Below, in pieces: positions 9,680 through 18,933 of a DNA stretch of 64,000 nucleotides; position 1 is the first letter of the stretch; the number at the start of each line of letters is the position of its first letter. The notes below the pieces were generated by a model that was not told the DNA's origin, ran no database searches, and was given only the letters and a program-made list of their open reading frames with translations. Source of the DNA: Pseudomonas sp. JQ170C (GTDB lineage: Bacteria; Pseudomonadota; Gammaproteobacteria; Pseudomonadales; Pseudomonadaceae); contig NZ_CP141608.1 in the NCBI RefSeq assembly GCF_035581345.1, positions 310,001 to 374,000 of the forward strand, given 5' to 3'. The position numbers and the translations under genes are program-made.

Positions 9680-11991
9680 GGCTGCTCCTTGTGCCCGGTG
9701 GCGGCCCAGGGGGCGAGGAGGAAGCTGAACACCAGCCCCAGGCTCACGGCCAGGCCAAAATTGCTCACCGCCGGGGTTTGCGATACCGCCAGCAGGCCGA
9801 ACGACAGCCACGTCGTGGTGGCGGCCAGCAAGGTCCCCAACAAACTGACCGCGGCGCCGCCAATCTGTTCGTGCATGAGGATGGCGTAGTCGACGCTGAT
9901 GGCGGTGACCAGCAGCAACCCGAACAGGCTGAACAGGGTCAGCGGCTGGCCCAGCCAACCGAGGCACGCCAGGCTGCACAAGGCGGCCAGCAGGGGCAGG
10001 GCGACGATGCGCAGGGCCCCGCCCATGCCGAACGGAACAATCAGCAGCACCACGATCAGCGCACAGGACAACAGCTTGAGCTCGGCGGCGCTGACCTGGG
10101 TGGCGGCGAACACCCGGTTCAACTCGCCGAGGCGGTCCACAAGCTGCACGCCTGCCAGGCTTTCGGTTTGCCGTTGCAGCAACGCCGGATCACTCAGGCC
10201 CTGCAAGCTGACCATCGCCGCAACGCCCTGGCCATCGGCGCCCAGCCACAAGGTGCGCCACGGCTCGCCCAGAGGGCCGCTGAGGGCGTGATCGATGTCC
10301 AGGGGTGGCAGTGCCTGCAACTGGCTGAGCTCGGCCTGCAATGCGTGCTGAGGCACGCCCAGGGCCAGCAGCGGCTGCCAGTGCGCGGGCAGCTTGCTCA
10401 GCGCATCGCGCACGTGCTGTTGTTCGATGCTGCTGGCGACCAGTTGGTTGAGCGCCATGTAGCCCTTGAGCTTGTGGGTCTCGACCAGGGTGTCGAGGCG
10501 CTCGCCCAGCGCTTCCAGGCGGCCAAGCAACTCGGCCTGGTCGGCGCCGCGCACCAGGTAGAACTGGCTGGTGGGCTGGTAGCCGGTGATGCGCGCGACG
10601 GCGCGGGCTTCATCGAGCAGTTGCGGCGAGCTGTCGACCCATTGGCGGATGTCGTTGCGGCTGTCCAGCCGCCACAGGCCCGCGGCGCAGAACAGGATCA
10701 GCAGGCCGAGCAGTACCGGGCTGGGCACCTTGGCCAGCAGCCTGGCGCGCAGGTTCATCAACCCTTGCGCAACCTGCAACGGCCAGTGCGCCGGGTGCAC
10801 GCTGTCGCCCTTGAGCAGGGCCGGCAGCAGGCACACGGCACTGAGGTAGGCGCCGAGCAGCCCGGCGGCGGAAAACACCGCGATCTGGGTCAGGGCCGGA
10901 AAGGGGGTGAAGGCCAGTGCCAGGTAGCCGATGCAACTGGTGACCAGGCTCAGGCTCAGCCCCGGCAGGGTCAGGCGCAGGGCCGGCCAGGCCCGCCAGG
11001 GGCGCAGGCTCCAGCTTTTCGAGAGGTAGTGCAGTGGATAGTCCACCGCCACGCCAATCAGGCTGGAGCCCAGTACCAGGGTGATCACATGCATCTGGCC
11101 GAACAGGGCCACACAGGCCACGGCGCCGAACAGCATGCCGACCACCACCGGGACCAGCGCCAGCAGCACGCGCAGGCGCCGGAAGGCCAGGAGCAACAGC
11201 AGCACGATGCCCACGGTAGCGCCGCCGCCGACCCAGGTGATTTCCTGGCTGGCCTGGCGCTGGCCGTTGGCGGCGTACAGAAGGCCGCTGGCGGCCAGTA
11301 GCCGGGCACCTTGCTGCTGGGCTAGCTGACGGCCGTTGTCGAGCAGGCTGACCACTTGCAGCGGCAACTTCACATCGAAGGCGTTGCCCTCGGTGTGGGC
11401 GCGCAGCAGTACCCAGGTCTGGCCGTCGGCCTCGGCCAGCAGCGCGCCGCTGGCGGTGTCCAGCTGTACGGAGGCCGGACGCGGCTGGCTGCTCTGGATG
11501 CGGGCCGCCAGGCCCAGCCAGTCGTCCTGGCTGGGCACCAGGCTCATCCCGGCGAACGGGTCATAGAGACGCTGCACCCGTTGTTCGACAAAGGCCTGGG
11601 GGTCGTCGATCAGCGCCTCGCGGTCGGTGCGTGAGAGCATCGCCAGACGGCCTTGCAGCAGTTGCTCGCGCACCGCCTGCAGATCGGCCTGCACGCTCCA
11701 TTGGACCTTCGTGAACACGCCACTGGCCTGCCACTGCTCACCCAGCAGGCGGGCCAGGGCGATGGCCTGTTCGCGTTGCGGATGGCCGACCAGCACCAGC
11801 ATCTCGCTGTTCAACGGTGCCTGCATGCGTTGTTCGGCGCGTTTCACCAGCGGGTCCTGGGCGTCGCCGGGTACCAGGGTCATCAGGTCGGCATTGAGCG
11901 GCGCACCGCGATGCCACTGCCAGCCGGCCAGGGCCAGGACCGCGGCCAGCAGCACCAGGAACAGCCGTGGCAACCAGCGCTCACTCGGCAA
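9676..11991 (-). CDS. MMPL/RND-family exporter of the APE cluster (ApeM type)
   Basis: This is a 771-residue integral membrane protein of the MMPL branch of the RND superfamily. It has the duplicated layout: TM1 at about 8-26, a periplasmic loop to about 240, a block of five TMs (about 245-400), TM7 at about 415-435, a second loop to about 625, and a final TM block. GVAVDYPLHYLS in the first half and AISVDYAILMHEQ in the second carry the Asp-Tyr pairs typical of proton-coupled RND pumps. Expected role: moving the aryl polyene lipid from the inner membrane toward the LolA-like carrier. It overlaps the LolA-like gene upstream by 11 bp. Confidence 0.9.
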   Translation of the reverse strand: MPSERWLPRLFLVLLAAVLALAGWQWHRGAPLNADLMTLVPGDAQDPLVKRAEQRMQAPLNSEMLVLVGHPQREQAIALARLLGEQWQASGVFTKVQWSVQADLQAVREQLLQGRLAMLSRTDREALIDDPQAFVEQRVQRLYDPFAGMSLVPSQDDWLGLAARIQSSQPRPASVQLDTASGALLAEADGQTWVLLRAHTEGNAFDVKLPLQVVSLLDNGRQLAQQQGARLLAASGLLYAANGQRQASQEITWVGGGATVGIVLLLLLAFRRLRVLLALVPVVVGMLFGAVACVALFGQMHVITLVLGSSLIGVAVDYPLHYLSKSWSLRPWRAWPALRLTLPGLSLSLVTSCIGYLALAFTPFPALTQIAVFSAAGLLGAYLSAVCLLPALLKGDSVHPAHWPLQVAQGLMNLRARLLAKVPSPVLLGLLILFCAAGLWRLDSRNDIRQWVDSSPQLLDEARAVARITGYQPTSQFYLVRGADQAELLGRLEALGERLDTLVETHKLKGYMALNQLVASSIEQQHVRDALSKLPAHWQPLLALGVPQHALQAELSQLQALPPLDIDHALSGPLGEPWRTLWLGADGQGVAAMVSLQGLSDPALLQRQTESLAGVQLVDRLGELNRVFAATQVSAAELKLLSCALIVVLLIVPFGMGGALRIVALPLLAALCSLACLGWLGQPLTLFSLFGLLLVTAISVDYAILMHEQIGGAAVSLLGTLLAATTTWLSFGLLAVSQTPAVSNFGLAVSLGLVFSFLLAPWAATGHKEQP

Positions 11992-12583
11992 AGTCGCGGC
12001 GCTCCGTATCGCTCAGCTGGCTGGCGCTGTTGCTCGATGGCATGCGCAGCACCGTGCTGTCGCCCTGGGTTTCAAGCATCTGGATGCGCTCGACAAATTG
12101 CCCGCCGTCGATGTCGATCTGTTTGAACACCTGCTTGAGCAGCATCGAACGCGGCGTCAGGCGCAGTTGCCAGTGCTGTGCATCGCCTTGCAGGCTGAGC
12201 TCGAAGTCGCGCTGCAGGCCGCTGCTGTCGCCTTGCAGCACGGCGAAGAACAAACGGTTCTGCTCGGCACCGGCGCTCTTGTTCGGTAGCGTCTGCCAGC
12301 CCTTCGGGTCACGGCGCGAGATGCCCCGGGCATCGAGGCGGTAGTCCTGCTTGAGGGGCGTTTGCAGCAGCCAGAGCAAGCCGTGATCGCGGGCCAGCAC
12401 GAACTGGCCCTTGCTCACCAGCGGCTGGGGCAGGGCGCGCAGGTGTTTTTCCTGGATGAACGGGCCCTTGACTACCGCAGGCTCACCCAACTGCTTGCTC
12501 AGGTCATCCAGGCCAAAGGCCTGGGCCAGGCCGCAGGCAAGCAGGAGGGTGGCGCCGAGCAGGCTGTGCATCAGCGTTTTCAT
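11981..12583 (-). CDS. LolA-like outer-membrane lipoprotein carrier (ApeL type)
   Basis: This is a 200-residue periplasmic protein with a signal peptide (MKTLMHSLLGATLLLACGLAQA) followed by a LolA-like half-barrel: VVKGPFIQEKHLRALPQPLVSKG is the classic LolA start, and WLLQTPLKQDYRLDARGI follows. It probably ferries the lipidated polyene, or its lipoprotein partner, across the periplasm between the MMPL pump and the outer membrane. ATG 12583 overlaps the thioesterase stop as ATGA, which fixes the start against the longer open frame. Confidence 0.85.
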   Translation of the reverse strand: MKTLMHSLLGATLLLACGLAQAFGLDDLSKQLGEPAVVKGPFIQEKHLRALPQPLVSKGQFVLARDHGLLWLLQTPLKQDYRLDARGISRRDPKGWQTLPNKSAGAEQNRLFFAVLQGDSSGLQRDFELSLQGDAQHWQLRLTPRSMLLKQVFKQIDIDGGQFVERIQMLETQGDSTVLRMPSSNSASQLSDTERRDFAE

Positions 12584-13005
12584 GCGAGCACCCTGGCCAC
12601 GGCATCGAGCATTGCCTGGGGCGAGGCCAGTTGCATCTCGCCGCTGGCAATGTCTACCGCCACCTGCACGGAGCTGGCGCGGGTCATGCGTTCGCCGGTG
12701 ACAGCGTCGCTGATCAGGTAGTTGATCTTCAGGCGGTTCTCCCACTCCACCAGGCTTGCGCGCACGTTCAGGCGCTGGCCGAAGAGGGCACCGCGCATGT
12801 AGCGCAGTTGCAGGTCGATCACCGGCCAGGCGTAGCCTGAGTCGCGCATTTGCAGGTAGTTGTGGTCGAGCCGGTCGAGCAGCGCGCAGCGCGCCACTTC
12901 CAGGTATTTGACGTAGTGGCCGTGCCAGACCACCTGCATGCTGTCGACATCAAAAAACGGCACCTGCACTTCGGTGTCGACGTGCAGCACTCCCTTACTG
13001 CGCAT
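12580..13005 (-). CDS. 4HBT-family acyl thioesterase (ApeK type)
   Basis: This is a 141-residue single-hotdog thioesterase. VPFFDVDSMQVVWHGHYVKYLEVAR at about 12-36 contains the D-x3-V-H/HGxY pattern of the 4-hydroxybenzoyl-CoA thioesterase/YbgC group. In aryl polyene loci it is thought to release or proof-read acyl chains. The ATG at 13005 is preceded by GGAGG at 5-base spacing and lies 11 bp inside the end of the ammonia-lyase gene. Confidence 0.85.
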   Translation of the reverse strand: MRSKGVLHVDTEVQVPFFDVDSMQVVWHGHYVKYLEVARCALLDRLDHNYLQMRDSGYAWPVIDLQLRYMRGALFGQRLNVRASLVEWENRLKINYLISDAVTGERMTRASSVQVAVDIASGEMQLASPQAMLDAVARVLA

Positions 13006-14542
13006 GCAGCCTCCAGTGTTGTTCGGCAATACGGTTCAGGCACAGGCGCAGATCGCTATCCAGCGCACGGTCCTCGATGACCGGGGCGAAATCGGCCAGC
13101 AGTTCGTTGTGCATGGCCGCCAGGGTTGGCGGCAGGTCGCGGGCATCGGCCTCGCGGCTGCGCAGCCACACGCCTTGATTGGCCGCCAGCAGCGTGGCGG
13201 CGGCCACCTGTTCGGTCAGTTCCAGTACACGCAATGCATCGCGGGCGGCGATGGTGCCCATGCTGACTTTGTCCTGGTTGTGGCACTCGGTGGAGCGCGA
13301 GAACACGCTGGCCGGCATCGTCTGCTTGAGGGCTTCGGCGGTCCAGGCGCTGGCGCCGATCTGCACGGCCTTGAAGCCATGGTTGAGCATGGCCCGCTCG
13401 GCGCTGGCGCCGGACAGATTGCTGGGCAGGCCGTGGTTGTAGCGCACATCCACCAGCAAGGCGAACTGGCGGTCGAGCAGGTCGGCGATGTTGGCCACCA
13501 GGTTCTTCAGGCTGTCCATGGCAAAGGCGATGTGCCCGCCATAGAAGTGCCCGCCATGCAGCACCCGTTCGGCGTCGGCGTCGATGATCGGGTTGTCGTT
13601 GGCGCTGTTGAGTTCGGTCTCGATGAAGCCGCGCAACCAGCCCAGGCTGTCGGCCAGCACACCCAGCACATGGGGGGCGCAGCGCAGCGAGTAGCGGTCT
13701 TGCAGGCGGTGCAGGGGTGCGGTGGGTGCGTCGATGGCCAGGTCCTGGCGCAGCCAGGCGGCGACCTGCATCTGCCCCGGGTGCGGCTTGGCGGCGAACA
13801 GGCGCTCGTCGAAGTGTTCCGGGTTGCCTTGCAGGGCGACCACGTTCAACGCGGTGATGCGGGTGGCCAGCCTGAGCAGGTAGTCGGCGCGGGCGAAGGC
13901 CAGGCAGGCAAGGCCGGTCATCACCGCAGTGCCGTTCATCAACGCCAGGGCTTCCTTGGGGCGCAGCACCAGGGGCGTCCAGCCCAGCGCGCGGTGAACG
14001 TCGGCTGCGTCGCGACGCTCGCCCTGGTACATGACCTCGCGCTCACCCGACAGGGTCGCGGCCACATAGGACAACGGCGTCAGGTCGCCGCTGGCGCCCA
14101 CCGAGCCTTCTTCCGGGATCAGCGGCAGGATGTCGTGGGCGAGGAATGCCTGCAGGCGCTCCAGCAGCTCCACCCGCACCCCCGACACGCCCTGGCACAG
14201 CGACTGCAGCCGCGCCGCCAGCACCGCACGGGTCGACGGTGCATCCAGTATCCGCCCCAGGCCGCAGCCGTGGAACGTGTACAAGTGCCGGGGCAGGGCC
14301 TCGACGTGCTCCAGCGGCACCGCCACCACGCACGAGTCGCCGTAGCCGGTGGTCACGCCGTAGATCACCCCTTCCTGGTGCAGCAAGGTGTCGAGAAACT
14401 GCGCGCCGCGGGCGATGCGGGCACGGTAGGGGGCGTCGTCCTGCAGGCGGGTCTGGGCCTGGTGGTGGGCCAGGGCCAGGACGTCTTCGATCGCAAGCGG
14501 CGACTCGCCGAAGGTCACAGGCTCATGCACGGGCATCGTCAT
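12995..14542 (-). CDS. Aromatic amino acid ammonia-lyase (HAL/TAL/PAL family)
   Basis: This is a 515-residue member of the MIO-cofactor lyase family. The cofactor-forming A150-S151-G152 sits in GSVGASGDLTPLSYV, and Y61 in VIYGVTTGYG is the catalytic tyrosine. Such enzymes deaminate Tyr, Phe or His. In this cluster the expected product is an aryl acrylate (4-coumarate or cinnamate), the polyene starter. The selectivity pair aligned to the TAL/PAL switch region reads F90-H91, neither the classical His-Leu of TAL nor the Ser-His of HAL, so the substrate is best left open. It overlaps the acyltransferase gene by 20 bp; a second ATG at 14536 is equally possible. Confidence 0.85.
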   Translation of the reverse strand: MTMPVHEPVTFGESPLAIEDVLALAHHQAQTRLQDDAPYRARIARGAQFLDTLLHQEGVIYGVTTGYGDSCVVAVPLEHVEALPRHLYTFHGCGLGRILDAPSTRAVLAARLQSLCQGVSGVRVELLERLQAFLAHDILPLIPEEGSVGASGDLTPLSYVAATLSGEREVMYQGERRDAADVHRALGWTPLVLRPKEALALMNGTAVMTGLACLAFARADYLLRLATRITALNVVALQGNPEHFDERLFAAKPHPGQMQVAAWLRQDLAIDAPTAPLHRLQDRYSLRCAPHVLGVLADSLGWLRGFIETELNSANDNPIIDADAERVLHGGHFYGGHIAFAMDSLKNLVANIADLLDRQFALLVDVRYNHGLPSNLSGASAERAMLNHGFKAVQIGASAWTAEALKQTMPASVFSRSTECHNQDKVSMGTIAARDALRVLELTEQVAAATLLAANQGVWLRSREADARDLPPTLAAMHNELLADFAPVIEDRALDSDLRLCLNRIAEQHWRLHAQ

Positions 14543-15461
14543 CGGTCTTCCAGAAAGGGTAGAAATTGAACCATTGCTGTGGCGCTTGCAGGCAGTAATG
14601 CCCCAGGCGGTCGGCATAGCGCCCGGCCCACTCGGCGATCACCGGGTCGCGCTGGCCACGGCGCCACTCGATGGTGCTGGCGAAGGGTTCGAGCATCACC
14701 TGATAGCGCCCTTGCTGCTTGAGGCAGAACAGCAAGTTGAGCGGGCACTTGAGCAGCCCGGCCAACAACCAGGGGCCTTGGGGAAACGCCGCCGGGTGGC
14801 CGAGAAAGTCTACCTCGACGGTGCGCGCACCGTGCAGCGGCACGCGATCACCGGCAATCGCCAGCCACTCGCCACGTTCCAGGCGCTCGCTCAGTTGCAG
14901 CATGATCGCCGGGTCCAGCTCGCTCACCTGGATCAGGCGCAGGTGCGTGGCCCCGGCTTCGCCAAGCAGGCGATTGAAGCGTTCGGCATGTTTGGTGTGG
15001 ACCAGCACATTCATGGTCACCTGTTCGCCCAGCTCGGCCAGGGCGCGACACACCTCAAGGTTGCCCAGGTGGGCACCGACCAGCATCTGCCCGCGCTCAC
15101 CGCGCAATTGCTGGCGCAGCTGGGCCGGGTCGATGATTTCGATCTGCTCAAGGCTCAGCTTGCCGTTCCACACGTCTAGCTTGTCGAGCAAGGCATCGGC
15201 AAACGCCATGAACTGGCCGAACACCCGCCTGTGGCTGGGCAGCAAGTCGGGGCGGTTGCTCCACTCGGCCAGGCGCTGCTGGTACTGCCAGGCACTGCGC
15301 CGGGCTTGTCGGCCGAACAGGAAAAAGTACAGCACCACGCCGTAGAGGATCGGGCTGAGCAGGCGCCGGCCAAGCAACCGGGTGCCCAGGGCGGTCAGTT
15401 TCATCAGCCAGAAACTGCCCCGCTCCTGTTGCTCGGCCCAGTGCTGCTCGCTGCGGCTCAT
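14523..15461 (-). CDS. LpxL/HtrB-like lipid acyltransferase (C-terminal half of ApeJ)
   Basis: This is a 312-residue acyltransferase of the lipid A acyltransferase group. One N-terminal hydrophobic stretch (LLSPILYGVVLYFFLFG, about 35-51) is followed by the H-x4-E catalytic motif in GAHLGNLEVC (about 150). In several aryl polyene loci this domain is fused to a glycosyltransferase in one protein; here it is a separate gene overlapping the glycosyltransferase by ATGA. Likely role: transferring the arylpolyene acyl chain to a lipid or sugar acceptor. ATG 15461 is the coupled start; the longer open frame upstream is antisense noise. Confidence 0.85.
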   Translation of the reverse strand: MSRSEQHWAEQQERGSFWLMKLTALGTRLLGRRLLSPILYGVVLYFFLFGRQARRSAWQYQQRLAEWSNRPDLLPSHRRVFGQFMAFADALLDKLDVWNGKLSLEQIEIIDPAQLRQQLRGERGQMLVGAHLGNLEVCRALAELGEQVTMNVLVHTKHAERFNRLLGEAGATHLRLIQVSELDPAIMLQLSERLERGEWLAIAGDRVPLHGARTVEVDFLGHPAAFPQGPWLLAGLLKCPLNLLFCLKQQGRYQVMLEPFASTIEWRRGQRDPVIAEWAGRYADRLGHYCLQAPQQWFNFYPFWKTDDDARA

Positions 15462-16192
15462 GCCTGCCACCGCTGCCAGAGAATTACCGGCGCGCGCAGC
15501 AGCATGCCGAAGAACAGCTTGGCGTGCATGCGTGAAATCAGTGCGTTGTCGTGCACCAGGCGAAAGTGCGACAGGCCGTCGGCCGGGTAATGCACACGGG
15601 TCGGCAGCCAGCGCATGGGCTGGTTGCGCCAGGCCAGGCGCACCAGGATCTCCGTGTCGAAGTCCATGCGCGTGCCCAGCTTCACCGCGTTGATCAAGGC
15701 CAGGGCAGGCGCCAGGGGGTAGACGCGAAAGCCGCACATCGAGTCGCGGATCTGCAGCGACAGGGTGTTGATCCAGACCCACACATGGGTGAGGTAGCGG
15801 GCATACAGGCGGCCCTTGGGCACGCTGGCGTCGAACTGTGGGTAACCGCAGATCAGCGCTTGCGGGTGGGCCTCGGACTGTTCGAGAAAGCGGCGCACAT
15901 CGGTCAGGTCGTGCTGGCCGTCGGCATCTACTTGCAGGGCATGGGTAAAGCCCAGGCGTGCGGCTTCACGCAGGCCGGCCATGACCGCGCCACCCTTGCC
16001 CTGGTTGAGCGCCAGTGACACCAGATGGACCCGCTCGTGTTCGGCCAGTTGCTGCAACACTGCCGCGCAGGCCGGGCTGCTGGCGTCGTCCACCAGCACG
16101 CAGGGCAAACCTGCCGCCAGCAGTTCGGCGACCACGGCCGGCACGGCGCGTTCATGGTTGTACACCGGGATCACCGCGCAGGGCTTATGCAC
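15458..16192 (-). CDS. Family 2 glycosyltransferase (N-terminal half of ApeJ)
   Basis: This is a 244-residue GT-A glycosyltransferase. It begins CAVIPVYNHERAV, has CVLVDDASS, and carries the nucleotide-sugar/metal motif in LQVDADGQHD (about residues 93-96). No obvious membrane segment is present. No ATG fits the domain start; a GTG at 16192 begins [12 protein letters not shown] and overlaps the TAA of the upstream ligase gene by 8 bp, so GTG is chosen. In the aryl polyene context it probably adds a sugar to the carrier lipid. Confidence 0.82.
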   Translation of the reverse strand: MHKPCAVIPVYNHERAVPAVVAELLAAGLPCVLVDDASSPACAAVLQQLAEHERVHLVSLALNQGKGGAVMAGLREAARLGFTHALQVDADGQHDLTDVRRFLEQSEAHPQALICGYPQFDASVPKGRLYARYLTHVWVWINTLSLQIRDSMCGFRVYPLAPALALINAVKLGTRMDFDTEILVRLAWRNQPMRWLPTRVHYPADGLSHFRLVHDNALISRMHAKLFFGMLLRAPVILWQRWQA

Positions 16193-17858
16193 CGATGGCC
16201 TCCAGCACGATACGGCCGCTGGAGCAGGTTTCAGCGGCGTTGCTGAAGGTGAAGTAGAGCTTGCCGCGCTCGCGGTCGAAGCGCAGGTGCAGCGCCAGCA
16301 GGTCACCCGGGCGCACCACGCGCTGGAACTTGATCACTTCCATGCCGACAAAGCGCCGGGGGCAGTCCAGCAGGGCCTGGCCCAGCTCGATGGCCCAATC
16401 GACCTGCACCACCCCGGGCAGCACCGGCGTCTGCGGAAAGTGACCGCTGAAGTAGGCCAGGTCGGCCGGCACGGCAAGTTGCAGGTGCAGTTCGTGGCCT
16501 TGCAGCGTCTGGCTGATCACCTCGGGGCCGGTAGCGCGCGGTGCGTGCAGCAGTGCTTCGACGTCAGCCTGGGGCAGTTTGCCCTGGCTGTTGAACGGCA
16601 GCTGGCGCAGCAGGCGCCAGCGTCGCGGCAGGGCCAGGGCTTCGCAGTGCTGGCTCAGGTGCGCGCGCAAGCCGTCGGTGATGGCGCGTCGGCCCTGGTT
16701 GCGCAGGGCATGCAGCCCGGCGGCGCTGAGTACCAGCAAGGCGCCCAGCGAGGCGCGGCTTTCCTGGACCACGGCCAGCCGCGTGTCTTCGACCCAGGGG
16801 TGGTCGAGCAGGGCTTGTTCCAGCATCGGCAACGAGATGCGCTTTTCTTCCAGCTTGACGATGCGGTCCAGGCGCCCGAGCAGGCGAAAGCGACCATCGG
16901 CGGAAAACTCGACGGCATCGGCGCTTTGCTCGATATGCCCTGCGGGCAGGTAGGGCGAGGCGATGCGCAGGGCGCCTTCGGCATTCTGGCTCAGGCGCAC
17001 ACCGGCGAACGGCTGCCACAGGCTGTCGCCCTGACGCCAGGCGATGCCGCCGGTCTCGGAGCTGCCGAGAATCTCGGTGGGCCATTGTCCCAGGCGTTGC
17101 TGCAAGGCGCGCGCAGCCTCGGCGGGCAACTCGCCCCCGGAGGAGAACACCCGGCGCACCTGGCTCAGGGCAGGCCAGTCGAGGTTGTCGCCCATGCGCT
17201 TGAGCAGGGCGGGGCTGGCGACCCAGGCGAAGGTCGGGTGCTGGCGGCTGGCGCGCTGCAGGTCTTCGGGGAAGGGCAATTGGCGACGCAGGAACGGCCG
17301 GCCGGCGCACAGCGGCCAGAGCACGCGAAACAGCAAGCCGTAGATGTGCTGGGCGGCGACACTGCCGATGATGCAGGCCGTACCCAGTTCGGCGCCCCAG
17401 CAGTGCTCCAGCGCCACCACTTCGTTGGCCAGCTGGCGCAGGGTCTTGTCGATGCGCTTGGGTTCGCCACTGGAGCCGGAGGTACACAGGCTCAGGCGGC
17501 AGGTATCGAGATCGAGGTCGGCAGCGGCCAGGGGGGCTTCGAGCAGTGATTCAAGCGCCTGGTCCTGTTCGCTGATCCACAGATCGACAGCGTCTTGCCA
17601 GCGCAGGCGGGTCTGGGGTTGCAGGTCGGCGGGCAGGAGCACCTCTACACCGGCGCGCCAGGCGCCCAGCAGTGCGATGGCCAGGTCGGCGGCATCTTCC
17701 AGGTGTATGGCAACGCTGCGCACGCCACGTCGCTGCAGGCCTGCGGCCAGTTGCAGGGCTTTGTCGCAGAGCTCGGCATGGTCCAGCGCCGGGTCCAGGG
17801 TGACCGGACGCGGCGCAGGGGCCGGGTGCAGGAGCTGCTCAAGGTTCAACCAGATCAT
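16185..17858 (-). CDS. Aryl-acid AMP ligase fused to a hotdog dehydratase (ApeH-ApeI)
   Basis: This 557-residue protein has two parts. Residues about 1-440 are an adenylate-forming ligase: [11 protein letters not shown] at about 125-135 is the phosphate loop, with SSETGG and [17 protein letters not shown] further on. It should activate the aryl starter acid and load it on an ACP. Residues about 448-557 are a FabZ-like hotdog domain with [11 protein letters not shown], keeping the catalytic His but with Asp (VQVDWA) at the usual Glu position. apeH and apeI are separate genes in reference loci as I recall them, so this is a fusion. ATG 17858 overlaps the upstream stop (ATGA) and has GAGG upstream. 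Confidence 0.88.
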   Translation of the reverse strand: MIWLNLEQLLHPAPAPRPVTLDPALDHAELCDKALQLAAGLQRRGVRSVAIHLEDAADLAIALLGAWRAGVEVLLPADLQPQTRLRWQDAVDLWISEQDQALESLLEAPLAAADLDLDTCRLSLCTSGSSGEPKRIDKTLRQLANEVVALEHCWGAELGTACIIGSVAAQHIYGLLFRVLWPLCAGRPFLRRQLPFPEDLQRASRQHPTFAWVASPALLKRMGDNLDWPALSQVRRVFSSGGELPAEAARALQQRLGQWPTEILGSSETGGIAWRQGDSLWQPFAGVRLSQNAEGALRIASPYLPAGHIEQSADAVEFSADGRFRLLGRLDRIVKLEEKRISLPMLEQALLDHPWVEDTRLAVVQESRASLGALLVLSAAGLHALRNQGRRAITDGLRAHLSQHCEALALPRRWRLLRQLPFNSQGKLPQADVEALLHAPRATGPEVISQTLQGHELHLQLAVPADLAYFSGHFPQTPVLPGVVQVDWAIELGQALLDCPRRFVGMEVIKFQRVVRPGDLLALHLRFDRERGKLYFTFSNAAETCSSGRIVLEAIGA

Positions 17859-18400
17859 GAGCGTCCTCGCACGCGTTGTCGTATCAGCCATTCAATGGCG
17901 AACAGCAGGCCCATCAAGCCATAGGCGATCAGGCCGTTGTACAGGGTCCACCAGCTCAGGGGCGCCCACAGGGTCAGTGCGGTGGCGACCAGGCCGTTGG
18001 CCAGGAAAAACACGCACCAGGCCTGAGTGACCTGGCGGGTATAGCGGATGGCGGCATCGGGCAGTTGCGGCTCTCGCAGCCGCGCCAGACGCTCGACCAC
18101 CGGCGGGCCGAACTTCAGGCTCAGGCCGAACAGGCCGAGCAGGCAGGCGTTGATCAGGACCGGATACCAGCGCAGCAGCGCCGGGCTGTCGAGCAGCGCC
18201 AGCACGGCAAAGAAGCCGATGACGACCACTGCCATCCAGTGCCCGCCCGGGCGGCGCGGCTCGCTCAGGGCGCGGGCCAGCCACAGCCCTGCCAGCAGCA
18301 GGGCGAATTGCCAGGGGGCAAAATGGGCCATGCCGAAATACACCGCAAAGGGGTACAGCAGACCGGCCACGACCAGGCCGAGGCCGATCAGGCGTTTCAT
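17855..18400 (-). CDS. COG4648-type membrane protein of the APE cluster (ApeG type)
   Basis: This is a 181-residue integral membrane protein with about five or six hydrophobic segments (roughly 4-21, 29-43, 54-70, 80-95, 127-145, 151-168) and few charged residues between them. It has no enzymatic motif. Proteins of this type occur consistently between the ACP and ligase genes of aryl polyene loci; their function is not established. It overlaps both neighbours by 4 bp (ATGA). Confidence 0.8.
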   Translation of the reverse strand: MKRLIGLGLVVAGLLYPFAVYFGMAHFAPWQFALLLAGLWLARALSEPRRPGGHWMAVVVIGFFAVLALLDSPALLRWYPVLINACLLGLFGLSLKFGPPVVERLARLREPQLPDAAIRYTRQVTQAWCVFFLANGLVATALTLWAPLSWWTLYNGLIAYGLMGLLFAIEWLIRQRVRGRS

Positions 18401-18651
18401 GCCGCCGGGCTGACCAGGCGGTACACCGCCTCGACCACGTCATTGACGGTGCGCACGGCCTTGAAGTCCTCGGCGGTGATTTTCTTGCCGGTCTGGCGCT
18501 TGATGTGATCGAGCAGGTCGACCGCGTCGATGCTGTCGATTTCCAGGTCCTTGTACAGGTTCGAGTCCAGGCTGATGCGCTCGGGTTCCAGTTCGAACAA
18601 TTCGACCAGCGCATCGCGCAGGGTAGTGAAGATGTCTTCGCGGGTTTGCAT
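18397..18651 (-). CDS. apeF: Acyl carrier protein (ApeF type)
   Basis: This is an 84-residue ACP. S40 in DLEIDSIDAVDL is the phosphopantetheine attachment site, followed by the acidic helix II (DLLDHIKRQTGKKI). The second of two tandem ACPs, it starts 9 bp after the first ACP gene ends. Holding one starter/intermediate pool each is a plausible reason for two ACPs, but this cannot be read from sequence. Confidence 0.9.
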   Translation of the reverse strand: MQTREDIFTTLRDALVELFELEPERISLDSNLYKDLEIDSIDAVDLLDHIKRQTGKKITAEDFKAVRTVNDVVEAVYRLVSPAA

Positions 18652-18660
18652 GGTGCTGTC

Positions 18661-18933
18661 TCAGGCGGCCTGTTTGGCGGTGACGAAAGCGGCGAGGCTG
18701 GTCACGCTGGTGAAATGGTTGCGGGTGTCCTTGGCGTCGGCGTCGATCTTGATGCCGTACTTTTTCTGGATGGCCAGGCCAAGTTCCAGGGCGTCCACCG
18801 AATCCAGGCCAAGGCCTTCGCCGAACAGGGGCTGATCGTCGTCGATATCCTGGGCGCTGATGTCTTCCAGACCCAGTGCCTCGATGATCAACAGCTTGAT
18901 GTCACGGTTAAGGTCGTGCTGTGGAACGCTCAT
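18661..18933 (-). CDS. apeE: Acyl carrier protein (ApeE type)
   Basis: This is a 90-residue ACP with S45 in GLGLDSVDALEL as the phosphopantetheine site. It differs from the neighbouring ACP across most positions. ATG 18933 (MSVPQHDLNRD) starts at the usual distance before the carrier Ser and overlaps the acyltransferase gene by 26 bp. The longer frame to 18975 adds low-complexity residues and is rejected. Confidence 0.9.
   Translation of the reverse strand: MSVPQHDLNRDIKLLIIEALGLEDISAQDIDDDQPLFGEGLGLDSVDALELGLAIQKKYGIKIDADAKDTRNHFTSVTSLAAFVTAKQAA

Noticed and set aside
12938..14569. Open frame of 543 codons on the plus strand
   Set aside because: It is antisense to the ammonia-lyase, which has an intact MIO motif; no recognisable fold.
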